From positions 1 to 50,481 of the forward strand of contig JAJRUH010000061.1 of the NCBI GenBank assembly GCA_024277895.1: a stretch of DNA of 50,481 nucleotides. The letters run 5' to 3'. Each line of letters begins with the position of its first letter. Within the stretch, counting starts at the first letter, position 1. This document shows positions 1-8,470 of this stretch, piece after piece. The notes under the pieces are model-generated. The model did no database searches and was not told where the DNA came from. It saw only the letters and a list, made by a program, of their open reading frames with translations. Source of the DNA: Bacteroidota bacterium (GTDB lineage Bacteria; Bacteroidota; Bacteroidia; Bacteroidales; JAADGE01). Made by a program: the position numbers and the translations under genes.

Positions 1-1325
1 ATTATTTTTGCCGCTTGTGTCGCTTGTTTAATTCTGTCGGCTAAACCTACACCGTCACGCATACTTCCCGCCAAATAAAGATTTTTATATTTACTTTCAA
101 TCGCTTTAATTGCCTGCAACCGTTTTTCGCTGTCGGCACCATATTGTGCAATTGCTCTTTTATGATAAAATAATTTAAACAAATCCGGTTTAAAATCTGC
201 CAAACCCAACAATTCCTGTAATTCTGTTTTTAAAATATATATTAAATCTTTTTCGGATTGTTTTGTTATTTGTTTGTTTTTAGTTCCGCCTACAAATACT
301 GTTATTAAAGCTCCGTTTTCCGGTGCCCTGTTTTTAAATAAAGTTGACATAAACAAAATTCCGAGTAAATTTTTATCTTCTTTCGATGGTATTAAACCTC
401 CGAAAGCATTTAAATTAATTCCTTTCCACTCATTAAATCCGATTGCCGCTTCAATAACTTCAGCATATTTAAGATTTATAATATCTTTTATATCATCTTT
501 GCTTAAAAAAGGAAATAAATGTAACAACTCTTCAGTATTTGAAGTATTAATTATATGTGTAAACTTTTCTTTTCCAATAACATAAAGGTCATTTTCTTTT
601 TCTACACGAATATTTGCATTCAATACAATTTTATCTTTTCCTACAAATTTTTCAAGAGCTTTTACGACGGAAGACAAACCTCCTTTTGCCGAAAAAATTT
701 CTTTTGTAATTTTTTTGTCATTTGCTGTTTTATGTTCTTTAGCTTTTTTAACGGCTCCGCCTATAAAACTCCCGTATTTTTGTTCAAGATTATATAATTT
801 AGGCAAAGCATATTTGGTAACCAAATAATCCGGATCTCCGGCATAAATACCGGAAATAAACGGATCTATTGCATAGTCTAAGAATGATTTTCCTAATCTC
901 CTGACAACTAAATCAGCAATTGTTTCAAAAGGATTTTTTCCCGGTTTTCGAAATGGTTCTCCTAAAATTCTGAATTTATCTTTCAAAGAAAATAAAGGTG
1001 TAGAAATTGCGGAAAATATTCCGGAAGGCAATGCGTGCCATTCATTATTTTTTAAGATAAGACGTTTTGCAGCCGATTTATCCGCAAAATCTATCTCAAA
1101 ATCCGTACTCAGGTTTTCAAAAAGTTCAACAGTTTCAATATTTGATAATGTGCCTGAATTAGGTCCCGTTTCATAAACAAATCCGTTTTTAGAAATTGTT
1201 TTTATCACACCGCCTATATGGTTTGTTTTTTCAAACAATTTAAAATCAACACCTTCTTTTTTAAGATAATAAGCTATTGTTAAGCCTGTTATTCCGCTGC
1301 CTATAATTGCTGTTTTTTTTTTCAT
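1..1325 (-). CDS. hemG: Protoporphyrinogen oxidase (HemG/HemY type, FAD), 3' end beyond window
   Basis: This open frame is missing from the ORF track because it has no stop inside the window. It reads from an ATG at 1325 to the left edge (about 441 codons). The N-terminus MKKKTAIIGSGITGLTIAYY is a Rossmann dinucleotide-binding motif (GxGxxG), followed by a conserved acidic residue (LFEKTNHIGG) that would bind the FAD ribose. Near the edge it reads AGSMRDGVGLADRI, the C-terminal FAD-contact segment of the family, so only a few residues should be missing. The enzyme oxidises protoporphyrinogen IX to protoporphyrin IX, the step before ferrochelatase. Its ATG lies one base after the hemN stop, so the two genes are co-transcribed and catalyse consecutive steps of haem synthesis. 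The family is clear; the exact oxidant is not. Confidence 0.9.
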   Translation of the reverse strand, partial: MKKKTAIIGSGITGLTIAYYLKKEGVDFKLFEKTNHIGGVIKTISKNGFVYETGPNSGTLSNIETVELFENLSTDFEIDFADKSAAKRLILKNNEWHALPSGIFSAISTPLFSLKDKFRILGEPFRKPGKNPFETIADLVVRRLGKSFLDYAIDPFISGIYAGDPDYLVTKYALPKLYNLEQKYGSFIGGAVKKAKEHKTANDKKITKEIFSAKGGLSSVVKALEKFVGKDKIVLNANIRVEKENDLYVIGKEKFTHIINTSNTEELLHLFPFLSKDDIKDIINLKYAEVIEAAIGFNEWKGINLNAFGGLIPSKEDKNLLGILFMSTLFKNRAPENGALITVFVGGTKNKQITKQSEKDLIYILKTELQELLGLADFKPDLFKLFYHKRAIAQYGADSEKRLQAIKAIESKYKNLYLAGSMRDGVGLADRIKQATQAAKI

Positions 1326-1326
1326 T

Positions 1327-2700
1327 TTATAACGATTTTGAAAATTGTTTTTCTGTTTGTTTTCTTAAAGGATCGAAAAGGTTTGCAATATTTCGTAAAA
1401 AGAACATCCCTTGATATGTAACCGAAATTTCTTTTTTATTAATTTTTATAAGACCTTCATTTTCAAAAACAGTCAATAAATCATAATCAATTTTAGTAAT
1501 CTCTTTAATTTCATCATAAGATACATTAAATTTTTGTTCAACATCTTTAAATGAAATAAAACGATTACTCATAATTTCGGTAATAATGTAACTGACAATT
1601 TTTTCATTTTTATTTAAAAAATAAACTTTCTCAAAAGGGAAAACTCCTTTGTCAATACTTTCCGAATATGTTTTTAAATTTTTGGTGTTTTGCAAATAAG
1701 CATTATCAAGTTGGCTGATTCCGCTTACACCGACGGCATATACCTGTCCCGTTGTTTTTTTCGTACAATATCCTTGAAAATTTCTGCTTAACTCCTTGTT
1801 TTGCAGTGCTATATATAATTCATCATCCGGTTTTGAAAAATGGTCTAAGCCAATTGATACATAACCGTTTTCAGTTAAAATATTAAATGCTTTTTCAAAT
1901 AAATGTATTTTTGTTTCGGCATCCGGCAAATGGTATTTTTCCAATATTTTTTGATGCGGTTTTACCCAAGGAACATGTGCGTAAGAAAATAAAGCTAATC
2001 GATCGGGTGCAATTGAGACAGCTTTTTTAATTGTTCCGGAAAAACGTTCAATTGTTTGCCCCGGTAAACCGTAAACAAAATCCAAATTTACCTTTATTTT
2101 GTTCTCATGTAAAAAAGCAACCATCTTTTCAACCGGTAAAATCGGTAACACCCTGTTCACATTCCTTAAAACATCTTTATCAAAATCTTGTATCCCTATG
2201 CTTAAACGGTTGAATTGCAAATTAACAAGTTCATTCATAAAATCATAAGTCAAATGTGCCGGATGGCATTCCATTGCAATTTCAGCATCATCAATAAAAT
2301 TAAAATTCTCATAAAAGATACTCATTATTTCCTGTATTTGTTTAATATCTAAATAATCAGGAGTTCCGCCTCCCCAATGAATCTGAGAAATTTTTCTTTG
2401 CGGAGACAATATCTTTTTATATAATAAAATTTCTTTTTTTAAAGTCTCAACATATTCACTTATAAGAGATTTATTATGAGTAATATGCGTATTGCAACCG
2501 CAATAATGACACAGTTGAGAACAAAAAGGAATATGTAAATAAAAAGAAATATTTTGAGTATTTTCTTCATTCGATTTTATTAACGCATCCGTTGCTTCGG
2601 AAGGTTTAAAATTATCAGAAAAGAAATTTGCCGGCGGATAACTTGTATACCGCGGAGTCGGGACATTATACTTTTTAAGTAATTCTTTATTTATGTTCAT
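1327..2700 (-). CDS. hemN: Oxygen-independent coproporphyrinogen III oxidase (radical SAM)
   Basis: 457 aa, the same length as E. coli HemN. The enzyme decarboxylates two propionates of coproporphyrinogen III to give protoporphyrinogen IX without oxygen, using a [4Fe-4S] cluster and S-adenosylmethionine. The cluster motif HIPFCSQLCHYCGCN places cysteines at about 60, 64 and 67 plus the HemN-specific Cys69. Further HemN signatures are GGGTPDYL, LSIGIQDF, YGLPGQT, PDRLALFSYAHVPW, GLDHFSKPDDEL and RNFQGY. These separate it from the related HemW chaperones. The loop normally read as E-(V/I)-(D/N)-P is ECHP here, with the glutamate kept. It starts 19 nt after the MFS gene and ends one base before hemG, inside a receptor-permease-hemN-hemG operon. 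It fits anaerobic or microaerobic growth. Confidence 0.95.
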   Translation of the reverse strand: MNINKELLKKYNVPTPRYTSYPPANFFSDNFKPSEATDALIKSNEENTQNISFYLHIPFCSQLCHYCGCNTHITHNKSLISEYVETLKKEILLYKKILSPQRKISQIHWGGGTPDYLDIKQIQEIMSIFYENFNFIDDAEIAMECHPAHLTYDFMNELVNLQFNRLSIGIQDFDKDVLRNVNRVLPILPVEKMVAFLHENKIKVNLDFVYGLPGQTIERFSGTIKKAVSIAPDRLALFSYAHVPWVKPHQKILEKYHLPDAETKIHLFEKAFNILTENGYVSIGLDHFSKPDDELYIALQNKELSRNFQGYCTKKTTGQVYAVGVSGISQLDNAYLQNTKNLKTYSESIDKGVFPFEKVYFLNKNEKIVSYIITEIMSNRFISFKDVEQKFNVSYDEIKEITKIDYDLLTVFENEGLIKINKKEISVTYQGMFFLRNIANLFDPLRKQTEKQFSKSL

Positions 2701-2719
2701 AAAATGTTTATTATACTAA

Positions 2720-3922
2720 TTATTCAATATCTGTTTTAAATTTATACAACCGAGGAAAAAAGATAAAAATAATGACGGAAAAGACTAATTCCGCAATAAA
2801 AAGTCCGTGATAACCAAAATTGTGTGCTGCTTTACCGCTTAAAACGGCTAATATTAAGCTCCCGAGATGAGTTAATACAATTTGAATAGTAAAATCTGTA
2901 CCTTCTCTGCCCTTTCTGACACAGTCCATAGCAATAGTATAAACAGAAACAGAATTAACACCGTAAACACTCCAAATTAAAAGGACACCCAAAAGTACAA
3001 AGCCACTTTCATATCCTATATAATTTAATGATACAAAGTATGTTGTAACAACAATCGTATAAGCTGTAAATAATTTCAAGGTTTTTTTTCTTCCGAGAAT
3101 TTTTATCAACTTACCTGCAATAAATGCTGATAAAAAACCCGCAGAAGCACCGTATATTCCCGAATAAATTCCGATTTGTTTAATATCATATCCCAAATCA
3201 ACGAGCCAAGGTTTTAACATTGTTAATATTCCGACCATACCGGAATAGAAGAAAAAAAGTAACAATATATGTTTATAAATACCTTTACGAGTAAAAAAAA
3301 GATATAAATCTTTTGCTCTGATTTTATTGCCTTTATCAGTTTCCTTTATCAGTTGTTTTTTATAAAACATTAAAGGGAAAAGTGCAATAAGTACAAAACC
3401 TGCAAGCCCGAACATTAAAATTTTCCATCCGTAAAGTGAATAAATAATAAGAAGAACTCCGCTGCCTATAACCGTTCCGAGGAAACTGCCTCCTGATTGC
3501 ATTGAATTTCCTATACTTCTTTCTTCTTTCTTTAAAATCAAAATTGCAAAAGCATCGGTAGCAATATCTTGCGTTGCCGAAGCCGTAAAAGCAAAAATAA
3601 GCAGGACTATAATTAACTTAAAATCAATTTGTAAGTTAAAAAAACCTATGGCAATAATTAAAACTGCATAAATCAATTCGGAAGAAAAAATCCATTTTTT
3701 AAAATCACTTAATTTACCGCTTGTACCGTCAACAAGAGGTGCCCACAAGAATTTTAAAATCCACGGAAGTTTAACCAACTGCAGTAAACCAATTGACGTA
3801 AGCGAATAATCTTGTTGCCTCATAATCACCGGCATAACCGTTGAAAAAAAAGTCATCGGTACCGATTGGGCAATGTACAGACTGAACAGAGCAAAAAATT
3901 TATATCCTTTATTTTCTTTCAT
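2720..3922 (-). CDS. MFS permease of the AmpG/RhtX-FptX type
   Basis: 400 aa inner-membrane protein with about 12 hydrophobic segments and no signal peptide. The start AQSVPMTFFSTVMPVIMRQQ, then GLLQLVKLPWILKFLWAPLVD and TQDIATDA, fit the AmpG-like branch of the major facilitator superfamily. That branch contains muropeptide permeases and the single-protein siderophore importers RhtX/FptX. It lies 59 nt downstream of a TonB-dependent receptor and 19 nt upstream of hemN. The context therefore favours inner-membrane import of whatever the receptor brings into the periplasm, such as a ferri-siderophore, haem or a porphyrin, rather than cell-wall recycling. The assignment to RhtX/FptX rather than AmpG is inferred from length and neighbours and is not certain. 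Confidence 0.75.
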   Translation of the reverse strand: MKENKGYKFFALFSLYIAQSVPMTFFSTVMPVIMRQQDYSLTSIGLLQLVKLPWILKFLWAPLVDGTSGKLSDFKKWIFSSELIYAVLIIAIGFFNLQIDFKLIIVLLIFAFTASATQDIATDAFAILILKKEERSIGNSMQSGGSFLGTVIGSGVLLIIYSLYGWKILMFGLAGFVLIALFPLMFYKKQLIKETDKGNKIRAKDLYLFFTRKGIYKHILLLFFFYSGMVGILTMLKPWLVDLGYDIKQIGIYSGIYGASAGFLSAFIAGKLIKILGRKKTLKLFTAYTIVVTTYFVSLNYIGYESGFVLLGVLLIWSVYGVNSVSVYTIAMDCVRKGREGTDFTIQIVLTHLGSLILAVLSGKAAHNFGYHGLFIAELVFSVIIFIFFPRLYKFKTDIE

Positions 3923-3981
3923 AAGAATAAAACACAGATTTGTTGCCGAAAGTTAAACCTCCGGCAACATATTTAAAGTTT

Positions 3982-6075
3982 TTAAAAGTAAATTTTCACA
4001 AATGCATTTATTTGTAAAGGATTTCCGAGTTGTACATATGAATTTCCTACGGCTTCAAAATAATATGAATTATAATCGGTATTCAATAAATTTTTTCCGA
4101 AAAAACCGAACTCAAAATGCTTACTTGTATTAACAGAAATATTTGCATTAAATAAGCCGTAAGCATCTTGATAAGCCGTATTTGCGTCATTCCAATAGAA
4201 TTTACCTACCTGTTTATAGTCTGCAACAAAAAATATTGATTTAAAAAACGAACCGCTTAAATCCATTTTATAGCTAAATCCTAAATTGCCGGTATATTCG
4301 GGAATATAAGGAATAATATTCCCGCTGTAATCTGTTTCTTCATCTTTAACATAATCTAAATAACGAACATCATTATACCCTGTATTTAGCCAAATTTGTA
4401 AATTGTGGACGGGCTTCGTATTCAATTCAAATTCAACTCCTTTACTTATTGAATGTCCGGCATTTTTCAACATTGCACCCCTCCCGCTCGGCACCGGCTG
4501 ATATACTTGTTGATCTTTCCAATCAATATAAAATACGGCAGTATTTAGCGATAATTTGTCATTCATCATCCTTGCCTTAACGCCTAATTCATAATTATAA
4601 CTGTATTCAGGGTTAAAACTTATGTCCTCATCTCTCTCAAAAGTTGAATTAAAACCACCGGCTTTATACCCTTTCGTAATACTGAAGTATGTATTGATAT
4701 CATTGTTCACTTCATACAATACACTTATTTTAGGTAAAATTTGATAATAAGTATTAAATGTATCAACATCTTGAATTTGAGTCAGATTATCGTTTAATTC
4801 TCTTTTATAATTATAAATCATATTATCTTTTTCGAAATCTCCTCTAATTCCTGCAGAAAATTTAAATTTATAAACCGGTATTGTTATTTGACCGTATGCC
4901 GCTGCACCCTGAACCGGTTGATCGTAGGTTTTATATAAGGTCATTGCACCGGGTAAATGATATGCTGCAACCGCATCCTCACCATAATTTACTTTAACAT
5001 CTTTATTTTTAAGTTGAGAAAAGCCAAATAAGCCGGCAACCCATTTAATTTTTGACACCGGTATTGATTTTACGGTAAATTCTTGAACGAAAGTATTGTG
5101 TTTACGAACTTGATTTACAAAAAACAAGTCTTTTGCCGTAAAATCTTGATCTATTCGTTGTGTGTCCGCCAAAAATTGAAAACTTGTCGCACTGTTTAAA
5201 ATAAATGCGGAAGTTTTATAATTAATATTTAAACCTGAAGACAATAAATCTCTGTGATAAGTACTTAATTGATTATAATTAATATCGAAAGCTTTTTGAG
5301 TTGTTGTATCATAAACGGCATAAGGATACCCGTTTTCAAGATTTTTTTCATAATTAACGGAAAAATTAATTTTAAAATTTGAACTCGGGGCATATTGAAC
5401 TTTCATTCTTCCCGAATACGTATTATATGAATCTGCGGAGGTGTTTAAAAAGTTATTTGTAAAAAAACCGTCGGAATGCGTGTAAGCACCGTCTAAAGCA
5501 AATATCAATTTCTTCCCGAGAGGTTGATTATAGTGTAAAACAGATTTAATACGATTGTAATTCCCGTAATCAGTTCTCAATGAAACATTCTCATTATCAG
5601 TCAGCTCAGAAGAATACATATATATTAAGCCGCCCATTGTATTTCTTCCGTACAAAGTCCCTTGAGGTCCTCGAAGAACTTCAATTTTACTGATATCGTA
5701 AAGTTCAAAATTAAACGATCCGAGTTCGAAATACGGAATATTATCGACATATAAGCCCACTGCCTGAGAATTAATTCTTGAACCGATTCCCCTGATATAA
5801 ATCGGACTGGTTAAGCGAGAACCGTGTTCGGGAATAAATAAATTCGGTATTCGAGAATTCATATCTTCAATGTTATTAATGTGCATCGTTTCAATAGTAT
5901 TCTTATTAAGAACCGATGCCGAAACAGGAGTATTGTGAACTAATTGGTTAACTTTTGTTGCTCTTACAATCACTTCGTCTATTTTTTGAGTTTCCGTTGT
6001 ATCATTTTGAGCTGTTAATTCTGGGAATATTGAAATTACAAAAATTGCTGAAAGGATAATATTTTTCATTTTCAT
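3982..6075 (-). CDS. TonB-dependent outer-membrane receptor, iron-complex/porphyrin type
   Basis: 697 aa with a signal peptide (residues 1-22, cleaved after LTAQ). The plug domain runs from about residue 30 to 150, with VHNTPVSASVLNK, IYIRGIG and the hallmark IEVLRGPQGTLYGRNTMGG. A 22-stranded barrel follows and ends in phenylalanine (KIYF). It lacks the N-terminal carboxypeptidase-like domain of SusC-type polysaccharide receptors, and its length fits siderophore, haem and vitamin receptors. It should carry a ligand across the outer membrane using TonB energy. It is first in the operon with an MFS permease, hemN and hemG, which points to iron, haem or a tetrapyrrole. Two candidate ATGs lie two codons apart; the outer one is used here. 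A perfect palindrome with a promoter-like -7 box lies about 75 nt upstream. Confidence 0.9.
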   Translation of the reverse strand: MKMKNIILSAIFVISIFPELTAQNDTTETQKIDEVIVRATKVNQLVHNTPVSASVLNKNTIETMHINNIEDMNSRIPNLFIPEHGSRLTSPIYIRGIGSRINSQAVGLYVDNIPYFELGSFNFELYDISKIEVLRGPQGTLYGRNTMGGLIYMYSSELTDNENVSLRTDYGNYNRIKSVLHYNQPLGKKLIFALDGAYTHSDGFFTNNFLNTSADSYNTYSGRMKVQYAPSSNFKINFSVNYEKNLENGYPYAVYDTTTQKAFDINYNQLSTYHRDLLSSGLNINYKTSAFILNSATSFQFLADTQRIDQDFTAKDLFFVNQVRKHNTFVQEFTVKSIPVSKIKWVAGLFGFSQLKNKDVKVNYGEDAVAAYHLPGAMTLYKTYDQPVQGAAAYGQITIPVYKFKFSAGIRGDFEKDNMIYNYKRELNDNLTQIQDVDTFNTYYQILPKISVLYEVNNDINTYFSITKGYKAGGFNSTFERDEDISFNPEYSYNYELGVKARMMNDKLSLNTAVFYIDWKDQQVYQPVPSGRGAMLKNAGHSISKGVEFELNTKPVHNLQIWLNTGYNDVRYLDYVKDEETDYSGNIIPYIPEYTGNLGFSYKMDLSGSFFKSIFFVADYKQVGKFYWNDANTAYQDAYGLFNANISVNTSKHFEFGFFGKNLLNTDYNSYYFEAVGNSYVQLGNPLQINAFVKIYF

Positions 6076-6150
6076 CTTTGATTTTTTTATCAGATAAATA
6101 AATAGAAAATTAATTTCTGCATACGTCTCTTCCGATACATCATCTTATCA

Positions 6151-6176
6151 GTTTCAAAATTATATTATTTTGAAAC
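6151..6176 (-). promoter_or_regulatory. Perfect 10-bp inverted repeat with overlapping -7 box upstream of the TonB receptor operon
   Basis: GTTTCAAAAT, six bases, ATTTTGAAAC is a perfect dyad. Outer CAG/CTG bases extend it imperfectly. On the minus strand a TAATTTTG (Bacteroidota -7 consensus TAnnTTTG) lies inside the dyad at 6155-6162, about 80 nt before the receptor ATG. No well-spaced -33 TTTG was found. A repressor bound here would cover the promoter. It does not resemble the classic Fur box. The operator role is inference. Confidence 0.5.
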
Positions 6177-6603
6177 AAACTGACAGACAATATACTATAC
6201 CAAATAACAAGAAGAAAATAAGATATTCTTGTAAAATGCAGAACTACAAATATGAATTAAGCAGCGGGGGGAGCTCTCGGGACAGAAAAATTAATAATTC
6301 TTTCGGAATATCGGAATATGCTATGCCTAAAATAAACATTTATTTTACGAGCAAATATTAGAGAATTCTTGCTACAAACAATAGTTGCAGAATCTTGAGA
6401 TAGGTGCAAATTTTTTACATTTCCCTTATCGGATTTCAATTTTTTTGATGCTCCGGATTTATTTACCGGATTGTGAGCATATAAATCAATTTTATAAATT
6501 ACCTTCAAGTGCATCTCAATGAGATCACTAAGGGTAAAAATAATAAATACCGATAAGAGAAACTTATTCAAATAATTTTTAACACTATGTAAATAGCTAA
6601 AAT
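6177..6603. other. Intergenic stretch, no convincing gene
   Basis: It contains the overlapping frames 6170-6361 (+) and 6257-6607 (-). The minus frame starts at a TTG overlapping the DUF4491 stop, lacks family motifs and ends in an odd SVPRAPPAA tail encoded by a short GC-rich patch (near 6265-6283). I see no protein family, RNA gene or clear terminator. The GC-rich patch and the repeated CGGAATAT at about 6304-6319 may be remnants of a lost element. Confidence 0.4.
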
Positions 6604-6915
6604 TCAAACCTTTTTACTTTTTTTCTTAAACCAACCTTTTTTTACTCGTTCCTCCTGCTCAATTGTTTCGTGAATTCCCCAAAGAAATATAAATCCGAAA
6701 GCGGATATTGCAGCCGAAAATAAATTTTCGGGAATAAAGAGAGACAGAGAAACGGCAATTATTCCGATTGTAAAAAAAACAATCCAAAATTTCTTTGTAA
6801 AATGATATTCACCCCAAATACAAAGTCGGCGAGCAAAAATAATAACGATAAAAACAAACAGTCCGATAATAAAACCGGAAAGATTAATTTGTGTATTAAA
6901 GATTTCTGCATTCAT
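6604..6915 (-). CDS. DUF4491 family membrane protein, divergent second copy
   Basis: 103 aa with three hydrophobic segments, homologous along its length to the gene just upstream (compare EYHFTKKFWIVFF with EYHFGKKVWPVLF, and QEERVKKGWFKKK with QHERALKGQVKKN). This is the pattern of the short Bacteroidota DUF4491 proteins (three or four membrane spans, a basic C-terminal tail), whose function is unknown. The copy has lost the family's usual GLxHPxVxxxEY pattern, reading ARRLCIWGEY instead. Its ATG overlaps the stop of its paralogue in an ATGA arrangement, so the two are translationally coupled and probably act together. Confidence 0.75.
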   Translation of the reverse strand: MNAEIFNTQINLSGFIIGLFVFIVIIFARRLCIWGEYHFTKKFWIVFFTIGIIAVSLSLFIPENLFSAAISAFGFIFLWGIHETIEQEERVKKGWFKKKSKKV

Positions 6916-7202
6916 TCGTTATAAGTTCTGTCAGGATTTTTTTTAACTTGCCCTTTTAATGCCCTTTCGTGCTGTTTAAACATTTCAATTGAACTCCAAA
7001 ACATTGCAAACGCAAAAATTCCAAATAAAACAGAATAAGTTTCATTTGAAAAAAACGAACAGATTAAAAAAATAACCCCGGGAATAAAAAGAACCGGCCA
7101 AACTTTTTTTCCGAAGTGATATTCTAATTTTGCAACTAAAGGATGACAAAGCCCGATTATCAAGAAAGCTGCAAATCCGAGAAATAATCCTTCCCAATTC
7201 AT
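6912..7202 (-). CDS. DUF4491 family membrane protein
   Basis: 96 aa, a typical DUF4491 protein. The sequence MNWEGLFLGFAAFLIIGLCH continues into HPLVAKLEYHFGKKVW, followed by two more hydrophobic segments and the charged C-terminus KQHERALKGQVKKNPDR. It is an inner-membrane protein of unknown function, widespread in Bacteroidales. The downstream gene is a diverged paralogue starting within its stop codon (ATGA), so they form a tandem-duplicate pair. Nothing nearby suggests a substrate. Confidence 0.85.
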   Translation of the reverse strand: MNWEGLFLGFAAFLIIGLCHPLVAKLEYHFGKKVWPVLFIPGVIFLICSFFSNETYSVLFGIFAFAMFWSSIEMFKQHERALKGQVKKNPDRTYNE

Positions 7203-7379
7203 TTTTTTATTTGTATTTTCACCAAAATTGTAAAAAAAAATTCAATTAACATCTGTTTTTCGAATGTTGAAAAACAAATATACTTATTGTAAGCACAACA
7301 TCCTATGTATAAACAAATTACATACAATATGTTTCAAAGCATAAATACCTCTGATAAATATCATTGTATTAGGTCAAAA

Positions 7380-8339
7380 CTAAACTTTTAAATTTAATAT
7401 TGATTGTCTGTTTCGATTCACAGTTAATTGAGTAATATCCGGCCTCGAATAATGCCCCGAAGAATCAAAATTTTGTCGTTCTTCCGAAATTCGATTAAAA
7501 AATAATTCGGCAGTTATTAATTTTTCTTTTCCCGAAATAGGCGAAACAATCCAATTCCCGTCGGGTCCGGCAATGCAAGACCCGCCGTCAGCAAGAACTT
7601 TCGGGACGTTCTCAATAATTTTCGAATAATACGGAATATTTTTAGGGATATCATCCTTTCGTAATAATCCGGAAACAGACAAAACATAAGACCTTGATTC
7701 TTCGGCGATAAATCGCGTAATATTTATTGTATTTCTCTCGGCACCCGGCCAAACAGCTATATGTAAGTTTTCACCCATACCGTATAAAGCTGTTCTTGCC
7801 AAAGGCATCCAATTTTCCCAGCAATTTAAGCCTCCTACACAAAAATCTTTTAATTTATGAACTCGCAATCCGTTTCCGTCTCCCGGAGCCCAAACCAAAC
7901 GTTCTTCATAAGTAGGTTGCAATTTTCTGTGAACTGATTTTATCTTACCGTCAGAATGGATATAAACCAAAGAACAATACAAACTATGCCCGCCTCTGTC
8001 TGCAGGTCTTTCAACAATTCCCAGATAAACAGCAATTTTGAGTTCAAAAGCAAGTTGACAAATATCAGCCAAATCTCCCTTCTCAATTTGTACGGCATTA
8101 TTAAAATAGTAAGAAAAAATTTCTTTTTGCATACCGGAATTAAAAGTCGAAGCTGAAGTATAAGTTAACCAAAAAGGATAACCGGGTAATAAAGATTCTC
8201 CGAAAACAACTAAATTACAATTCTTTTTTCCTGCTTCAATAATATATGATTTTATTTTATCTTTTGTTTTTTCTTTATTAAGCCAAACCGGAGCAATTTG
8301 AGCTAAAGCAACTTTTATTTTGTTTAAATTTGCAGCCAT
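7380..8339 (-). CDS. Nitrilase (carbon-nitrogen hydrolase superfamily, branch 1)
   Basis: 319 aa cytoplasmic enzyme with the full catalytic set: Glu48 in FGESLLPGYP, Lys139 in HRKLQPTYEERLVWAPGDG, and Cys173 in GGLNCWENWMPLAR, with a further Glu in the PTYEERL segment. The LNCWENxMPL and PTYEER motifs identify true nitrilases, which hydrolyse organic nitriles to carboxylic acids and ammonia, rather than amidases or the NAD synthetase domain. The sequence does not reveal the substrate. It is transcribed alone, divergently from recQ, with a good TATATTTG promoter about 30 nt upstream, and ends before the DUF4491 pair. A role in nitrogen acquisition or detoxification is inference. Confidence 0.88.
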   Translation of the reverse strand: MAANLNKIKVALAQIAPVWLNKEKTKDKIKSYIIEAGKKNCNLVVFGESLLPGYPFWLTYTSASTFNSGMQKEIFSYYFNNAVQIEKGDLADICQLAFELKIAVYLGIVERPADRGGHSLYCSLVYIHSDGKIKSVHRKLQPTYEERLVWAPGDGNGLRVHKLKDFCVGGLNCWENWMPLARTALYGMGENLHIAVWPGAERNTINITRFIAEESRSYVLSVSGLLRKDDIPKNIPYYSKIIENVPKVLADGGSCIAGPDGNWIVSPISGKEKLITAELFFNRISEERQNFDSSGHYSRPDITQLTVNRNRQSILNLKV

Positions 8340-8365
8340 AAGTTCTATAATTCGTTAAAATAAGT

Positions 8366-8397
8366 CAAATATACAAAAAAGAAAACGCTCAAACCAA
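8366..8397 (-). promoter_or_regulatory. Bacteroidota-type promoter of the nitrilase gene
   Basis: On the minus strand TTG (8395-8397) is followed after 21 nt by TATATTTG (8366-8373), matching the -33/-7 pattern of the main Bacteroidota sigma factor. The expected start site lies about 20 nt before the nitrilase ATG. Confidence 0.6.
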
Positions 8398-8470
8398 TAA
8401 ATAGTTAATTATTGAAATCTTTGTAAAAACAAATAAAATAGCTTATTTTTAAATTTCAAATCAAACAACT

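Noticed and set aside
274-797. Plus-strand ORFs 274-585 and 555-797
   Set aside because: They are antisense shadows of the hemG frame, which reads through to the window edge with clear FAD motifs.
6121-6200. Fur box before the TonB receptor
   Set aside because: The palindrome GTTTCAAAAT-N6-ATTTTGAAAC does not match GATAATGATAATCATTATC.
6257-6607. 116-aa minus ORF after the DUF4491 pair
   Set aside because: It starts at TTG, has no family match I can recognise and ends in a low-complexity tail coded by a GC-rich patch; treated as non-coding.
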